Assembly: GCA_024220505.1 (NCBI GenBank)
Contig: JAKZZE010000004.1
Span: 1 to 64,000 of the forward strand
Length of the DNA stretch: 64,000 nt
Origin: Rhizopus arrhizus
Taxonomy: Eukaryota; Mucoromycota; Mucoromycetes; Mucorales; Rhizopodaceae
Direction: 5' to 3'
The translations under genes and the position numbers were made by a program. Below, in pieces: positions 22,996-31,570 of the stretch. Each line of letters starts with the position of its first letter. Positions within the stretch are counted from its first letter, which is position 1. Below the pieces are notes generated by a model, which saw only the letters and a list, made by a program, of their open reading frames with translations, had not been told where the DNA came from and did no database searches.

Positions 22996-24002
22996 TATAA
23001 TGATCCAAAGCTTGAACGAGAGGCAGGACGGTGATGCTCATAGTCATCAAGAGCCATGTCTTCAGCCATATCATCGTAATGACGAGCAGTCTTGGGTCGA
23101 TCTTCCTTGACAGACAGAACTTCAGATACTGTCTCATCAGAGACAAGGGCTTGCGCCAACAAGTAACGAGAGACAGAGACAGCAACAGGATAGCGCAAGC
23201 GCTCTAAAGCCTTGCGAGAACGATCATCATTAATCAGCGAGATGGCATGGCTACGCTCTTCAGCAGAAACAGAGTCAAACTTGGGATCGGCCAGGTTAGC
23301 AGGATCAAGAGGGTCGAACGTATCCAAGGTGGGGATCTTGGCCTTTTCCAACAAGGACAGAAGAGCAGGCTTGTACTGAAGATGTACCAGAAGACCGACA
23401 ACAGAGTGGGCAGGATAGCAAACATCCAAGATGCGCCAGCTATCCACACCAAGACGAGAGAGACGACGACGAGCTTCAGTGTAGGTCATCCTACGAGAGC
23501 GAGGTATATAGACATACTCGAAGCCTTGTTCACCAGAAACGGGCTGGAAACCACGAGCAGCGGCAGCACGACGACGAAGCTTGTTCTTGGTGGAACGAGA
23601 AACAACAGTAGCCCAAGAAGAGGCAGCAGTACCCAAGGTGGGCGAAGAAACGGTATCTTTAGCACCGTTAGGAGCGGCAGCAGAAGAAAGAGCGGCATTT
23701 GAATTGGGGGTGCTTGTAGGGGCCCCGGCAGTTTGTGCGGCCAGTTGGGCCCGCAAAGAAGCAATCTCATTGGCTTGAGATTGGTTAGTTTCGGCAAGGC
23801 GAGCATTCTCACCTCGTAAATTTTCAAGCTCTAGCTTAAGCTGTTCTAGAGCAGAGAGACGAGCAGTGACCGCTTCAAGTGCGTGACTGAGATTCTGAAC
23901 TGTGTCTTCGAGGTCGGACGAATTGGGTCCGGCGGCGGCATTCAGGATTTTAGATCCTCTTGTATTTCTTGTTGAAGACATTTGGATGCAAACTTTCAGC
24001 AA
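22995..24002 (-). CDS. LINE2 ORF1 protein (coiled coil, 335 aa)
   Basis: 335 aa, the same layout and length as in LINE1: N-terminal heptads (residues about 30-95), a variable Ser/Ala/Pro linker (the main site of difference between the three copies), a basic cluster and a conserved C-terminal half. The stop TAA shares its last A with the ORF2 ATG at 22995. Confidence 0.85.
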   Translation of the reverse strand: MLKVCIQMSSTRNTRGSKILNAAAGPNSSDLEDTVQNLSHALEAVTARLSALEQLKLELENLRGENARLAETNQSQANEIASLRAQLAAQTAGAPTSTPNSNAALSSAAAPNGAKDTVSSPTLGTAASSWATVVSRSTKNKLRRRAAAARGFQPVSGEQGFEYVYIPRSRRMTYTEARRRLSRLGVDSWRILDVCYPAHSVVGLLVHLQYKPALLSLLEKAKIPTLDTFDPLDPANLADPKFDSVSAEERSHAISLINDDRSRKALERLRYPVAVSVSRYLLAQALVSDETVSEVLSVKEDRPKTARHYDDMAEDMALDDYEHHRPASRSSFGSL

Positions 24003-24176
24003 CGATTAAGCAACAAGTATGAAAGATATCGAGATATGAGTTGAACCAAATAAAAGTATAGATCAAAAGGAGTCGATTGATGTAAAAATTGTTGATGGAT
24101 GGATAGATTTGACAGAGATATCGGCTTGCAAAAAAAGAGTCAAGTTTACCTTTTGAACCAAAAGCGAAAGAAAAGT

Positions 24177-24192
24177 GGGGGAAATGGTGTAG
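24177..24192 (+). repeat. 16-bp tRNA-Ala target duplication
   Basis: GGGGGAAATGGTGTAG between the 5' end of LINE2 and the 3' end of LINE3. Confidence 0.9.
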
Positions 24193-24455
24193 ACGAAGAT
24201 TTTTATTAATATATATAACGAGTATATTGACAAGCGATAAATATCATAATAGTCATACTCAAGAACGAAAAGAAAAGACAAGAAGCAAAAAACACTCGCT
24301 GAGCACACAAGAGCGAAAAAAAGGAAAGAGAAAAAGGCCAATGGATACGCTAACTACTGAGCAACTCGTCAACACCATGGTCTCCTCCGCATCGTGCACT
24401 AAAATGGTTTGGCAGTGGGAGGTAGAAGCCAGAGGGTGGATCAGAGCGCTTGTCA

Positions 24456-27400
24456 TCATGGAACAGCAGCAGCAGAGGACTTGTCAATCCAGACTTGACC
24501 TGGAGCAGAAGAAGAATTGTACTCGATGTCAGGATGACAGATCTTGTCAAAGTGACAGAGGATCTGACAAAGAGCGGACCAAAAGGGCGGACACCGAGCA
24601 GAAGCAGAGACAGGCAGCAAGTTCAAGACATAGTCGATGTGGTGACCCATATAATCAGACGGCGGAACAGGTAAGCAGCACCAAAGAGCAGAAGGAACCA
24701 AGGTACAGACCATGAGATGCGAGCGAGAAGTATCGCCAAGACCACAGGAACAGGGAGCAGGCTTGCCTGGGATCCAACCCATGCGCCATCTGATGAGACG
24801 AGAACGGTCAGCACGGGAGGCAGGCAAGTACAGGATGGGATCCACCCTAAGAACAGGACGACAAGCGCGAATCAGAACCTGGGGGGTGGACTGTAAGAAG
24901 CTATGAAACTGGTCTTGACGATACCTTCGCAACCAAGAAGCAAGACGAGAAGAAGAGATAGGAGCATCCGAAGGGTAATCAAGAACGATTTGCCGCTTAC
25001 GGAGCTGTGTCAGCAATGACGACGAAACAGAAGAAGACAGCAGAGACAAGAGACAGTCATCAGGAAGACCTTCGAAACGCAGACAGAACTTCAGAACCAA
25101 GGTATCAGCCCTAAATGTCATTGATGGCAGATTGGTGATATGGCGGAGGACCACAGTCGAAGCAGTTCGGTGACCACCGACAAGCATTCGAAGACACCGG
25201 TCTTGGGCACGGTTGAGCTCTTCACCGTCCTTTCTTGTAAGTCGAGCAATAGCAAGGCCATACTCGAGCTTAGGACGGATGAAGGCAGCAAAGAGACGAG
25301 AAGAAAGAAGCAGAGTAAAGCCTTGACGGTTGAGACCCATCGAATGGAGCTGAGCCATAGCCGCCAAGGTACTTGAAGAGCGATGCTTGACCATAGCAGT
25401 GACAGAAATACCCTTACCATCAAAGGGCACACCAAGATAAGTAAACTCTTCAACAGTAGGAAGATCTTGACCATATAGAGACATTTGAACATACCGACTT
25501 GAAGTGGCAGTAGGTGCATTAAGAACAGCACACTTTGGTGGACTCCACTTGTAACCAAGAGTCAGAGAATGGGTCTGCGCTAGGTCCAGCATATGCCGAA
25601 CTTCGCTAGCAGACCCAACCAGCGCCACATCATCCGCATACAACAGACTGTTGATGGGTGTGGGCGACAGAGACGAGGAAGACAAAGCAGCAGTACCAAC
25701 CAAAGGACCAAAGGGAAGACCATCAGCGACCAGAGCACCAGGACCAGGAGGACCAGAAGGAGACACCGATAACACCGAGGTGGTTGTTGCAGAAGCAGCA
25801 GAACGAAGCAGAGCTGGCAATGTGTTGACATAGATAGAGTACAGGTGAGGACTCAAGACAGAGCCCTGAAGGACACCTGTACTCGGCACAAACGGATCAG
25901 AGACATTGTTCTGCAACAACACAGACACCGAGACATCATCAAACATGTTGGCCAACAAGGACACCAAGGACAGAGGAGCAGAAGAGGCGAGCATCGATTG
26001 CCATATGATACGACGATCGACTGTATCATAGGCTGACTTGATGTCCAGAAAAGCGACCACAGGATAATGATTGTGTCGGCGTCGGTAAGAGTGCATTAGA
26101 TCATGAAGACAGAGGGCTTGATCCAATGCACTACGCTGGTGACGAAAACCACCTTGAACTACATCGAGCGGAGGAGAGACATCTTCAACAGAGGGAAAGA
26201 GACACATCTCAAAGAGCTTGCGGACGATGGAGGTCAAGGAGATTGGACGATAGTTCCCTGGCGAGGTAGGATCACCCTTTTTGTGGATGGGGACCACCTG
26301 TGCTTGACGCCAGAGAGAAGGGGTATACGACCACTGGTAGCAGATACTGAAGAGCAAAGAGAGCAGTGGGGCCAGGACAGACTTGATGGGGAGGAGCATC
26401 TCCGTACGCAAGTGGTCAGGACCAGGAGCCTTACGCAGAGGGAGACGTCGCATCAGTGAACCCACACTGTCAGCAGTGAACGAGGGCATACCAGGGTCTT
26501 GACTATCGAGGTCAAAAGGCACCATACCAGAGACAGAGGGCAGAGGGTCAGGACGCCTTGACGGAAGACCGTCACCAGAGTAGACCGAGGCAAGGTGTTG
26601 ACGCATCGCGTTCGCACCTGCAGCAGGGCCGTCAGGATGGGTAAATCCAACCTGTTGACGTCGTCGGTTCCGAATCACCTTCACCTTCGACATCGCACGA
26701 GCAAGTTCGCCACGGGCCAGGGAGTCACAGAAAGCACGCCAAGAGAGACGTTTAGCAGACTTGAGAGCACTACGGAAACGGGCTTGAGCAACCTGATGTC
26801 GATCCCACCACAAGGCCTTGTCGATGCCAGTGGCACGACGCCACTTGCGATAGTGGTGTTCACGAACATCGGCGAGTTCTTGCAAGTGCGCATTCCAGAA
26901 TGGCTTCCATTGGGAAGGTCGAGAAGAGCGAGAGCCAACCGACTTGTCGAGTGCATTATAGATCGCCTCGTTCAGAGTGTCGTTGAGAGCGTCTATAGGC
27001 GGAGCAGCAGAAGGAGGACTTGACTTCAGAGACTTGAGCTGATCAACCAATGGAGAGACCAAGGACTGGAATGTGGCCACGTACAGACTACAGACATCAG
27101 GTTCCTTCAACCGAGAGAGGTTCCATAGCCGACGGGCAGAAGAAGAAGAGAGAACGGGCTGCGATGGATAACCATCAGGGACTGCATAGTCAAAGGACAA
27201 GGACAACAGTTTGTGGTCAGAGCCAAGAGAGAGATCACTGTAGACTTGCATCCGAGGGGACCGAAGAGCAGAGGTCGTGTTGGTCAAGAAGTAGTCGATC
27301 ATACTTTGCTTGACTTGACCACCACGAAAGGACAAGAAGGTAGGCACCCCAGGAGCGAGAGTCGAGTTCAGAACAGAGAGAGCATGTTCTTCACACCAGC

Positions 27401-28007
27401 GAAGCAGCACCGAACCTCGAGCATTGGCAACGGAATCACCCGTTAGTGCACCAAGACGCGCGTTCAGATCACCACAGATGATCGTGTCGTCTGTCAAGGG
27501 CAACGAAACCAACACAGAAGAGACCTCGTCGTTGGACAAGGAAGGGGGCAAATACAGGCAGATGAGACGCAAGGAGCGACCCAACCGCAGACCTAGAGCA
27601 TACTTGGTATGAACCGGAAACTGTACCACAGCCATCGGACACCGAGGAGACACCAGAGCAGAGACACCTTGAGAGCCACGATAGCTGTTGATCACAGGAG
27701 AGCCATACAGATTGAACTGGGTCCAAGAGGTACGGATCCTGTGAGGCGGAAGCAACCAGGTTTCGGTGATGAACACCAGAGAGAACGACTGGCAGTGACG
27801 AAGTAGATCCTCGGCTGTGGATTCTTGAAGCCCATTGGCATTCCACAAGCCGATTGTGAGCGGGATAGAAGATGATGAGAATGAAGGAGAGGATGGACCA
27901 TGGGAGCCATGAGAACCAGAGGAAACCAAAGGAGAGGAAGGGACTGGGACCATACCAGTAGTAGAGACCGAGGATGCATTATAACGACAAGTATTACTAC
28001 TCATCAT
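24456..28007 (-). CDS. LINE3 ORF2: APE endonuclease-reverse transcriptase (1183 aa)
   Basis: Intact and collinear with LINE2 ORF2 (same endonuclease, RT and CCHC motifs). The four-residue length difference is the net of small indels in Ser-rich stretches, including near residues 20-45 and around SSSSARRLWNLSRL. Most differences between copies look synonymous or conservative, which suggests the family evolved under coding constraint before these copies inserted. The start is in the TAATG overlap at 28007. Confidence 0.93.
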   Translation of the reverse strand: MMSSNTCRYNASSVSTTGMVPVPSSPLVSSGSHGSHGPSSPSFSSSSIPLTIGLWNANGLQESTAEDLLRHCQSFSLVFITETWLLPPHRIRTSWTQFNLYGSPVINSYRGSQGVSALVSPRCPMAVVQFPVHTKYALGLRLGRSLRLICLYLPPSLSNDEVSSVLVSLPLTDDTIICGDLNARLGALTGDSVANARGSVLLRWCEEHALSVLNSTLAPGVPTFLSFRGGQVKQSMIDYFLTNTTSALRSPRMQVYSDLSLGSDHKLLSLSFDYAVPDGYPSQPVLSSSSARRLWNLSRLKEPDVCSLYVATFQSLVSPLVDQLKSLKSSPPSAAPPIDALNDTLNEAIYNALDKSVGSRSSRPSQWKPFWNAHLQELADVREHHYRKWRRATGIDKALWWDRHQVAQARFRSALKSAKRLSWRAFCDSLARGELARAMSKVKVIRNRRRQQVGFTHPDGPAAGANAMRQHLASVYSGDGLPSRRPDPLPSVSGMVPFDLDSQDPGMPSFTADSVGSLMRRLPLRKAPGPDHLRTEMLLPIKSVLAPLLSLLFSICYQWSYTPSLWRQAQVVPIHKKGDPTSPGNYRPISLTSIVRKLFEMCLFPSVEDVSPPLDVVQGGFRHQRSALDQALCLHDLMHSYRRRHNHYPVVAFLDIKSAYDTVDRRIIWQSMLASSAPLSLVSLLANMFDDVSVSVLLQNNVSDPFVPSTGVLQGSVLSPHLYSIYVNTLPALLRSAASATTTSVLSVSPSGPPGPGALVADGLPFGPLVGTAALSSSSLSPTPINSLLYADDVALVGSASEVRHMLDLAQTHSLTLGYKWSPPKCAVLNAPTATSSRYVQMSLYGQDLPTVEEFTYLGVPFDGKGISVTAMVKHRSSSTLAAMAQLHSMGLNRQGFTLLLSSRLFAAFIRPKLEYGLAIARLTRKDGEELNRAQDRCLRMLVGGHRTASTVVLRHITNLPSMTFRADTLVLKFCLRFEGLPDDCLLSLLSSSVSSSLLTQLRKRQIVLDYPSDAPISSSRLASWLRRYRQDQFHSFLQSTPQVLIRACRPVLRVDPILYLPASRADRSRLIRWRMGWIPGKPAPCSCGLGDTSRSHLMVCTLVPSALWCCLPVPPSDYMGHHIDYVLNLLPVSASARCPPFWSALCQILCHFDKICHPDIEYNSSSAPGQVWIDKSSAAAVP

Positions 28008-29014
28008 TATAATGATCCAAAGCTTGAACGAGAGGCAGGACGGTGATGCTCATAGTCATCAAGAGCCATGTCTTCATCCATATCATCGTAATGGCGGACA
28101 GTCTTGGGTCGATCTTGTTTGGTAGACAGAACTTCGGATACTGTCTCATCTGAGACCAAGGCTTGTGCTAATAGGTAGCGAGAGACGGAGACAGCAACAG
28201 GATAGCGCAAGCGCTCTAAAGCCTTGCGAGAGCGGTCATCGTTGATCAGCGAGATAGCATGACTACGCTCTTCAGCAGAAACAGAGTCAAACTTGGGATC
28301 AGCAAGGTTTGCAGGGTCAAGAGGATCAAAGGTATCCAAGGTGGGAATCTTGGCCTTTTCCAACAAGGACAGAAGAGCGGGCTTGTACTGAAGGTGTACA
28401 AGAAGACCGACAACAGAGTGAGCAGGATAGCACACATCTAAGATGCGCCAGCTATCCACACCAAGGCGAGAGAGACGACGACGAGCTTCAGTGTAGGTCA
28501 TCCTACGAGAGCGAGGTATGTAAACATACTCAAAGCCTTGTTCACCAGACACAGGCTGGAATCCACGAGCAGCGGCAGCACGGCGACGGAGTTTGTTCTT
28601 GGCAGAACGAGAGACAACGGTAGCCCAAGACGAGGCAGCAGTACCCAAGGAGGGCGAAGGAACGGACTCTTTAGCACCATTAAAAGGAGCAGCAGAAGAA
28701 AGAGCGGCATTTGAATTGGGGGTGCTTGTAGGGGCCCCGGCAGTTTGTGCGGCCAGTTGGGCCCGCAAAGAAGCAATCTCATTGGCTTGAGATTGGTTAG
28801 TTTCGGCAAGGCGAGCATTCTCACCTCGTAAATTTTCAAGCTCTAGCTTAAGCTGTTCTAGAGCAGAGAGACGAGCAGTAACGGCTTCTAGTGCGTGACT
28901 TAGATTCTGAACAGTGACTTCGAGGTCGGACGAATTGGGTCCGGCGGCGGCATTCAGGATTTTAGATCCTCTAGTATTTCTTGTTGTTGACATTTGGATG
29001 CAAACTTTCAGCAA
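28007..29014 (-). CDS. LINE3 ORF1 protein (coiled coil, 335 aa)
   Basis: 335 aa. The N-terminal half is closer to LINE2 than to LINE1 (shared LELENLRG and QTAGAPTSTPNSNAALSSA segments). Layout as in LINE1 and LINE2: coiled coil, variable linker, basic cluster, conserved C-terminal half and an acidic-basic tail ending SRSSFGSL. Confidence 0.85.
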   Translation of the reverse strand: MLKVCIQMSTTRNTRGSKILNAAAGPNSSDLEVTVQNLSHALEAVTARLSALEQLKLELENLRGENARLAETNQSQANEIASLRAQLAAQTAGAPTSTPNSNAALSSAAPFNGAKESVPSPSLGTAASSWATVVSRSAKNKLRRRAAAARGFQPVSGEQGFEYVYIPRSRRMTYTEARRRLSRLGVDSWRILDVCYPAHSVVGLLVHLQYKPALLSLLEKAKIPTLDTFDPLDPANLADPKFDSVSAEERSHAISLINDDRSRKALERLRYPVAVSVSRYLLAQALVSDETVSEVLSTKQDRPKTVRHYDDMDEDMALDDYEHHRPASRSSFGSL

Positions 29015-29188
29015 CGATTAAACAACAAGTAGCAAAGATATCAGAATAAGAGTTGAACCAAATAAAAGTATAGATCAAAAGGAGTCGGTTGATGTAAAAA
29101 TTGTTGACGGATGGATAGATTTGACAGAGATATCGGCTTTCCAAAAAAGAGTCGAATTTACCTTTTTAACCAAAAGCGAAAGAAAAGT

Positions 29189-29213
29189 GGGGGAAATGGG
29201 GGAAATGGTGTAG
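29189..29213 (+). repeat. tRNA-Ala target duplication with partial repeat
   Basis: GGGGGAAAT followed directly by GGGGGAAATGGTGTAG, between the 5' end of LINE3 and the 3' end of S2. The partial doubling may be a second-strand synthesis slip or a failed insertion. Confidence 0.85.
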
Positions 29214-29753
29214 ACGAAACTTTTTATTTTTTTATTGGTCATATATGCAGGCGACATATGTGTCATTAATTGCTTGACCACAGAACGAACTGGGAAAGCA
29301 TACAAACTGTAATGGGGGAAGGGAAGGGAGGGTAAGCAGGGCAATTATTTGGCTGAAGCGACAGACGAAGACTTGGGACAGAGAGAGAGAGACATGCTTC
29401 ATTAAGCCCGAGGTGGGCATCCTTGCAACGCTGATAATGCTGCTCACCAAACAGCACACAACGCAGACCGACCAGAACAGCAGCGGCGTCAAAACCCAGG
29501 GAGGAAAGAGAGAACAGAAAGGGATGCCAACGGGGACACCGAAAGGGAGGGAAGGTGGACCAGATACCCAGCTGGCACGCAACGCAACACACAGGCGGGA
29601 CACACCGAAAGCCAGAGACGACGCACGTTAAGGAAGTCATGTGACCGTGCGTGGAAGAGACGGTGCGAGGAAGGCAGGATTCGAACCTGCATGTCCAGAG
29701 GACACTCAACCCATACGGTAGCGCCTTAACCACTACGACAAACACCCACACCT
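29214..29753 (-). mobile_element. S2: tRNA-derived SINE (540 bp)
   Basis: Nearly identical to S3 and close to S1. The head at the high-coordinate side has a perfect B box (GGTTCGAATCC on the minus strand). The 3' end ...AAAAAGTTTCGT adjoins the target copy at 29213. Open reading frames across the body are not conserved as protein-like sequence. Confidence 0.88.
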
Positions 29754-29768
29754 GGGGAAATGGTGTAG
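29754..29768 (+). repeat. 15-bp tRNA-Ala target duplication
   Basis: GGGGAAATGGTGTAG between the 5' end of S2 and the 3' end of S3. Confidence 0.92.
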
Positions 29769-30306
29769 ACGAAACTTTTTATTTTTTATTGGTCAAATAT
29801 GCAGGCGACATATGTGTCATTAATTGCTTGACCACAGAACGAACTGGGAAAGCATACAAACTGTTAAGGGGGAAGGGAAGGGAGGGTAAGCAGGGCAATT
29901 ATTTTGGCTGAAGCGACAGACGAAGACTTGGAACAGAGAGAGAGACATGCTTCATTAAGCCCGGGGTGGGCATCCTTGCAACGCTGATAATGCTGCTCAC
30001 CAAACAGCACACAACGCAGACCGACCAGAACAGCAGCGGCGTCAAAACCCAGGGAGGAAAGAGAGAACAGAAAGGAATACCAACGGGGACACCGAAAGGG
30101 AGGGAAGGTGGACCAGATACCCAGCTGGCACGCAACGCAACACACAGGCGGGACACACCGAAAGCCAGAAACGACGCACGTTAAGGAAGTCATGTGACCG
30201 TGCGTGGAAGAGACGGTGCGAGGAAGGCAGGATTCGAACCTGCATGTCCAGAGGACACTCAACCCATACGGTAGCGCCTTAACCACTACGACAAACACCC
30301 ACACCT
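29769..30306 (-). mobile_element. S3: tRNA-derived SINE (538 bp), adjacent to tRNA-Ala
   Basis: Its 5' end directly abuts nucleotide 1 of the intact tRNA-Ala gene, so the SINE and the tRNA face away from each other. On the stacking model it is the most recent insertion. Structure as in S2, with B box GGTTCGAATCC (complement of 30230-30240). Confidence 0.88.
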
Positions 30307-30379
30307 GGGGAAATGGTGTAGTGGCTATCACATCCGCTTTGCATGCGGAAGGCCCCGGGTTCAAACCCCGGTTTCTCCA
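30307..30379 (+). tRNA. tRNA-Ala (anticodon TGC)
   Basis: 73 nt without CCA. The acceptor stem GGGGAAA pairs with TTTCTCC and includes G3-U70, the alanine identity pair. The anticodon arm TCCGC-TTTGCAT-GCGGA gives TGC. The T arm is CCGGG-TTCAAAC-CCCGG. Internal promoters: A box TGGTGTAGTGG and B box GGTTCAAACCC. No intron. No T-run terminator follows immediately; T-runs appear some 60 nt downstream. The gene is the target of the LINE/SINE stack: its nt 1-15 are repeated at each junction to the left. Its upstream DNA is now SINE S3, so expression would depend on the internal boxes. Confidence 0.95.
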
Positions 30380-30508
30380 ATGTCGTTGGAAGTGAAATTT
30401 CCCATGAAATTTGTTCTCTTCCTTATTTTTTTTGGATTAATCATTATTGTAACACAATTTGTGTTGTTGAAAGAAGACACAGTAAATATTTTTTTTTTTG
30501 TACTGTAG

Positions 30509-31026
30509 TGTAGCACAAATGATGAAGTTTTGGATCCGGAGAACAATGATGATCACAAGAACAAATTTTGATGTCCAGCGACATTGATGTCGTTCGACAT
30601 AGATTGTAACCAACAATAAGCCACGCCTTTTTTTATATAAATAAGATGAATATTTTTAACCAAATAACAGACAGAAAATAAATAAAATCTTCTCGCGCTT
30701 AAAAAGCAATCTTTTCTTACTGGGTCACAAGTACCTTTTCCTTTCTTCTTATTTTTACTTATTCTTTCTGATCTGATACCTGAGTTATCACTAATCAAGA
30801 AAGACCCCTTTTATTTTTTTAATTTTTATAAAACAATCTCACTCTTAACCTTATTAATCTATAAAGATCTGGTGGTCACTACTTAAAACCAAATTACTTT
30901 ATCAAAGGAACTGTTAAACGATCAATCAAGTTAATCAAATTCAAGTCATTCAAGGCTTCTAACCTCAAATCAAACAAATCTACAACACTTTAATACAATC
31001 CAAATCCCAAGTACTAACAAGTTACA
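30509..31026. repeat. LTR-like unit 1 (518 bp)
   Basis: Begins TGTAGCACAAATGATGAA and ends AACAAGTTACA; contains TATATAAATAAGATG (TATA-like) and GATCTGGTGGTCACTAC. It is followed directly by a second, diverged copy. TG...CA ends and promoter-like content suggest an LTR, but no coding sequence or target duplication was found. Confidence 0.55.
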
Positions 31027-31570
31027 GTAGCACAAATGATGAAATTTTGGATCCTGAGAACAATGATGATCACAAGAACCAATTTTGATGTCCAGCGACA
31101 TTAATGTCCAGCAACATTGATGTTCAGCGACATAGATAGCAAAAAAACATAAACAATAAGCCACGCCATATTTTATATAAATAAGATGAATATTTTTAAA
31201 CAAAATAAAAAGGACATTCAATAAACAAAATCTTCTCGCGCTTAAAAAAAAAGCAATTGTTTCTTATTGGGTCACAATTACCTTTTCTTTTCTTTTTATT
31301 TCTACTTATTCTTTCTGATCTGATACCTGAATTATCACGAATCAAGAAAGATCCCTTTTATTTTTATCTTTTATTAAACAATCTTACTCTTAACCTTATT
31401 GATCTATAAAGATCTGGTGGTCACTACTTAAAACCAAATTACTATATCAGAAGAACTGTTAAACGTTCACTCAAGTAATCAAACTCCAGTCATTCAAGGC
31501 TTCAAACTTCAAACTAAACAAATCTTCAACACATTAACACAATCCAAATCCCAAGTACTAACAAGTTACA
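31027..31570. repeat. LTR-like unit 2 (544 bp), tandem to unit 1
   Basis: Direct repeat of 30509-31026 with small insertions, starting GTAGCACAAATGATGAAA and ending AACAAGTTACA. Tandem LTRs can arise by unequal recombination between elements. Confidence 0.55.

Larger units (their letters stand above)
19165..24176 (-). mobile_element. LINE2: full-length tRNA-Ala-targeted LINE (5012 bp)
   Basis: It is full length and flanked by copies of the tRNA-Ala 5' end (19149-19164 and 24177-24192). Both ORFs are open. It carries the same 5' end (ACTTTTCTTTCGCTTTTGG on the minus strand) and 3' end (...TTTCGT) as LINE1 and LINE3, so insertion is not 5'-truncating here. By its coding state it could be active. 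Confidence 0.9.
24193..29188 (-). mobile_element. LINE3: full-length tRNA-Ala-targeted LINE (4996 bp)
   Basis: It has the same ends and layout as LINE2 and both ORFs are open. It stands closer to the tRNA than LINE2, so on the stacking model it inserted later. At its 5' junction the target copy is partly doubled: GGGGGAAAT (29189-29197) precedes the full GGGGGAAATGGTGTAG. Confidence 0.9.

Noticed and set aside
10815..29768. The 15-bp tRNA pieces as truncated tRNA pseudogenes
   Set aside because: Each is only the first 15-16 nt and lies exactly at an element junction, so target duplication explains them better.
29266..30364. 161-166 codon minus-strand ORFs in the SINE copies
   Set aside because: They start in the tRNA-like head and cover the B box. 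The sequence is a non-coding SINE with high identity between copies, and no protein motif is present.
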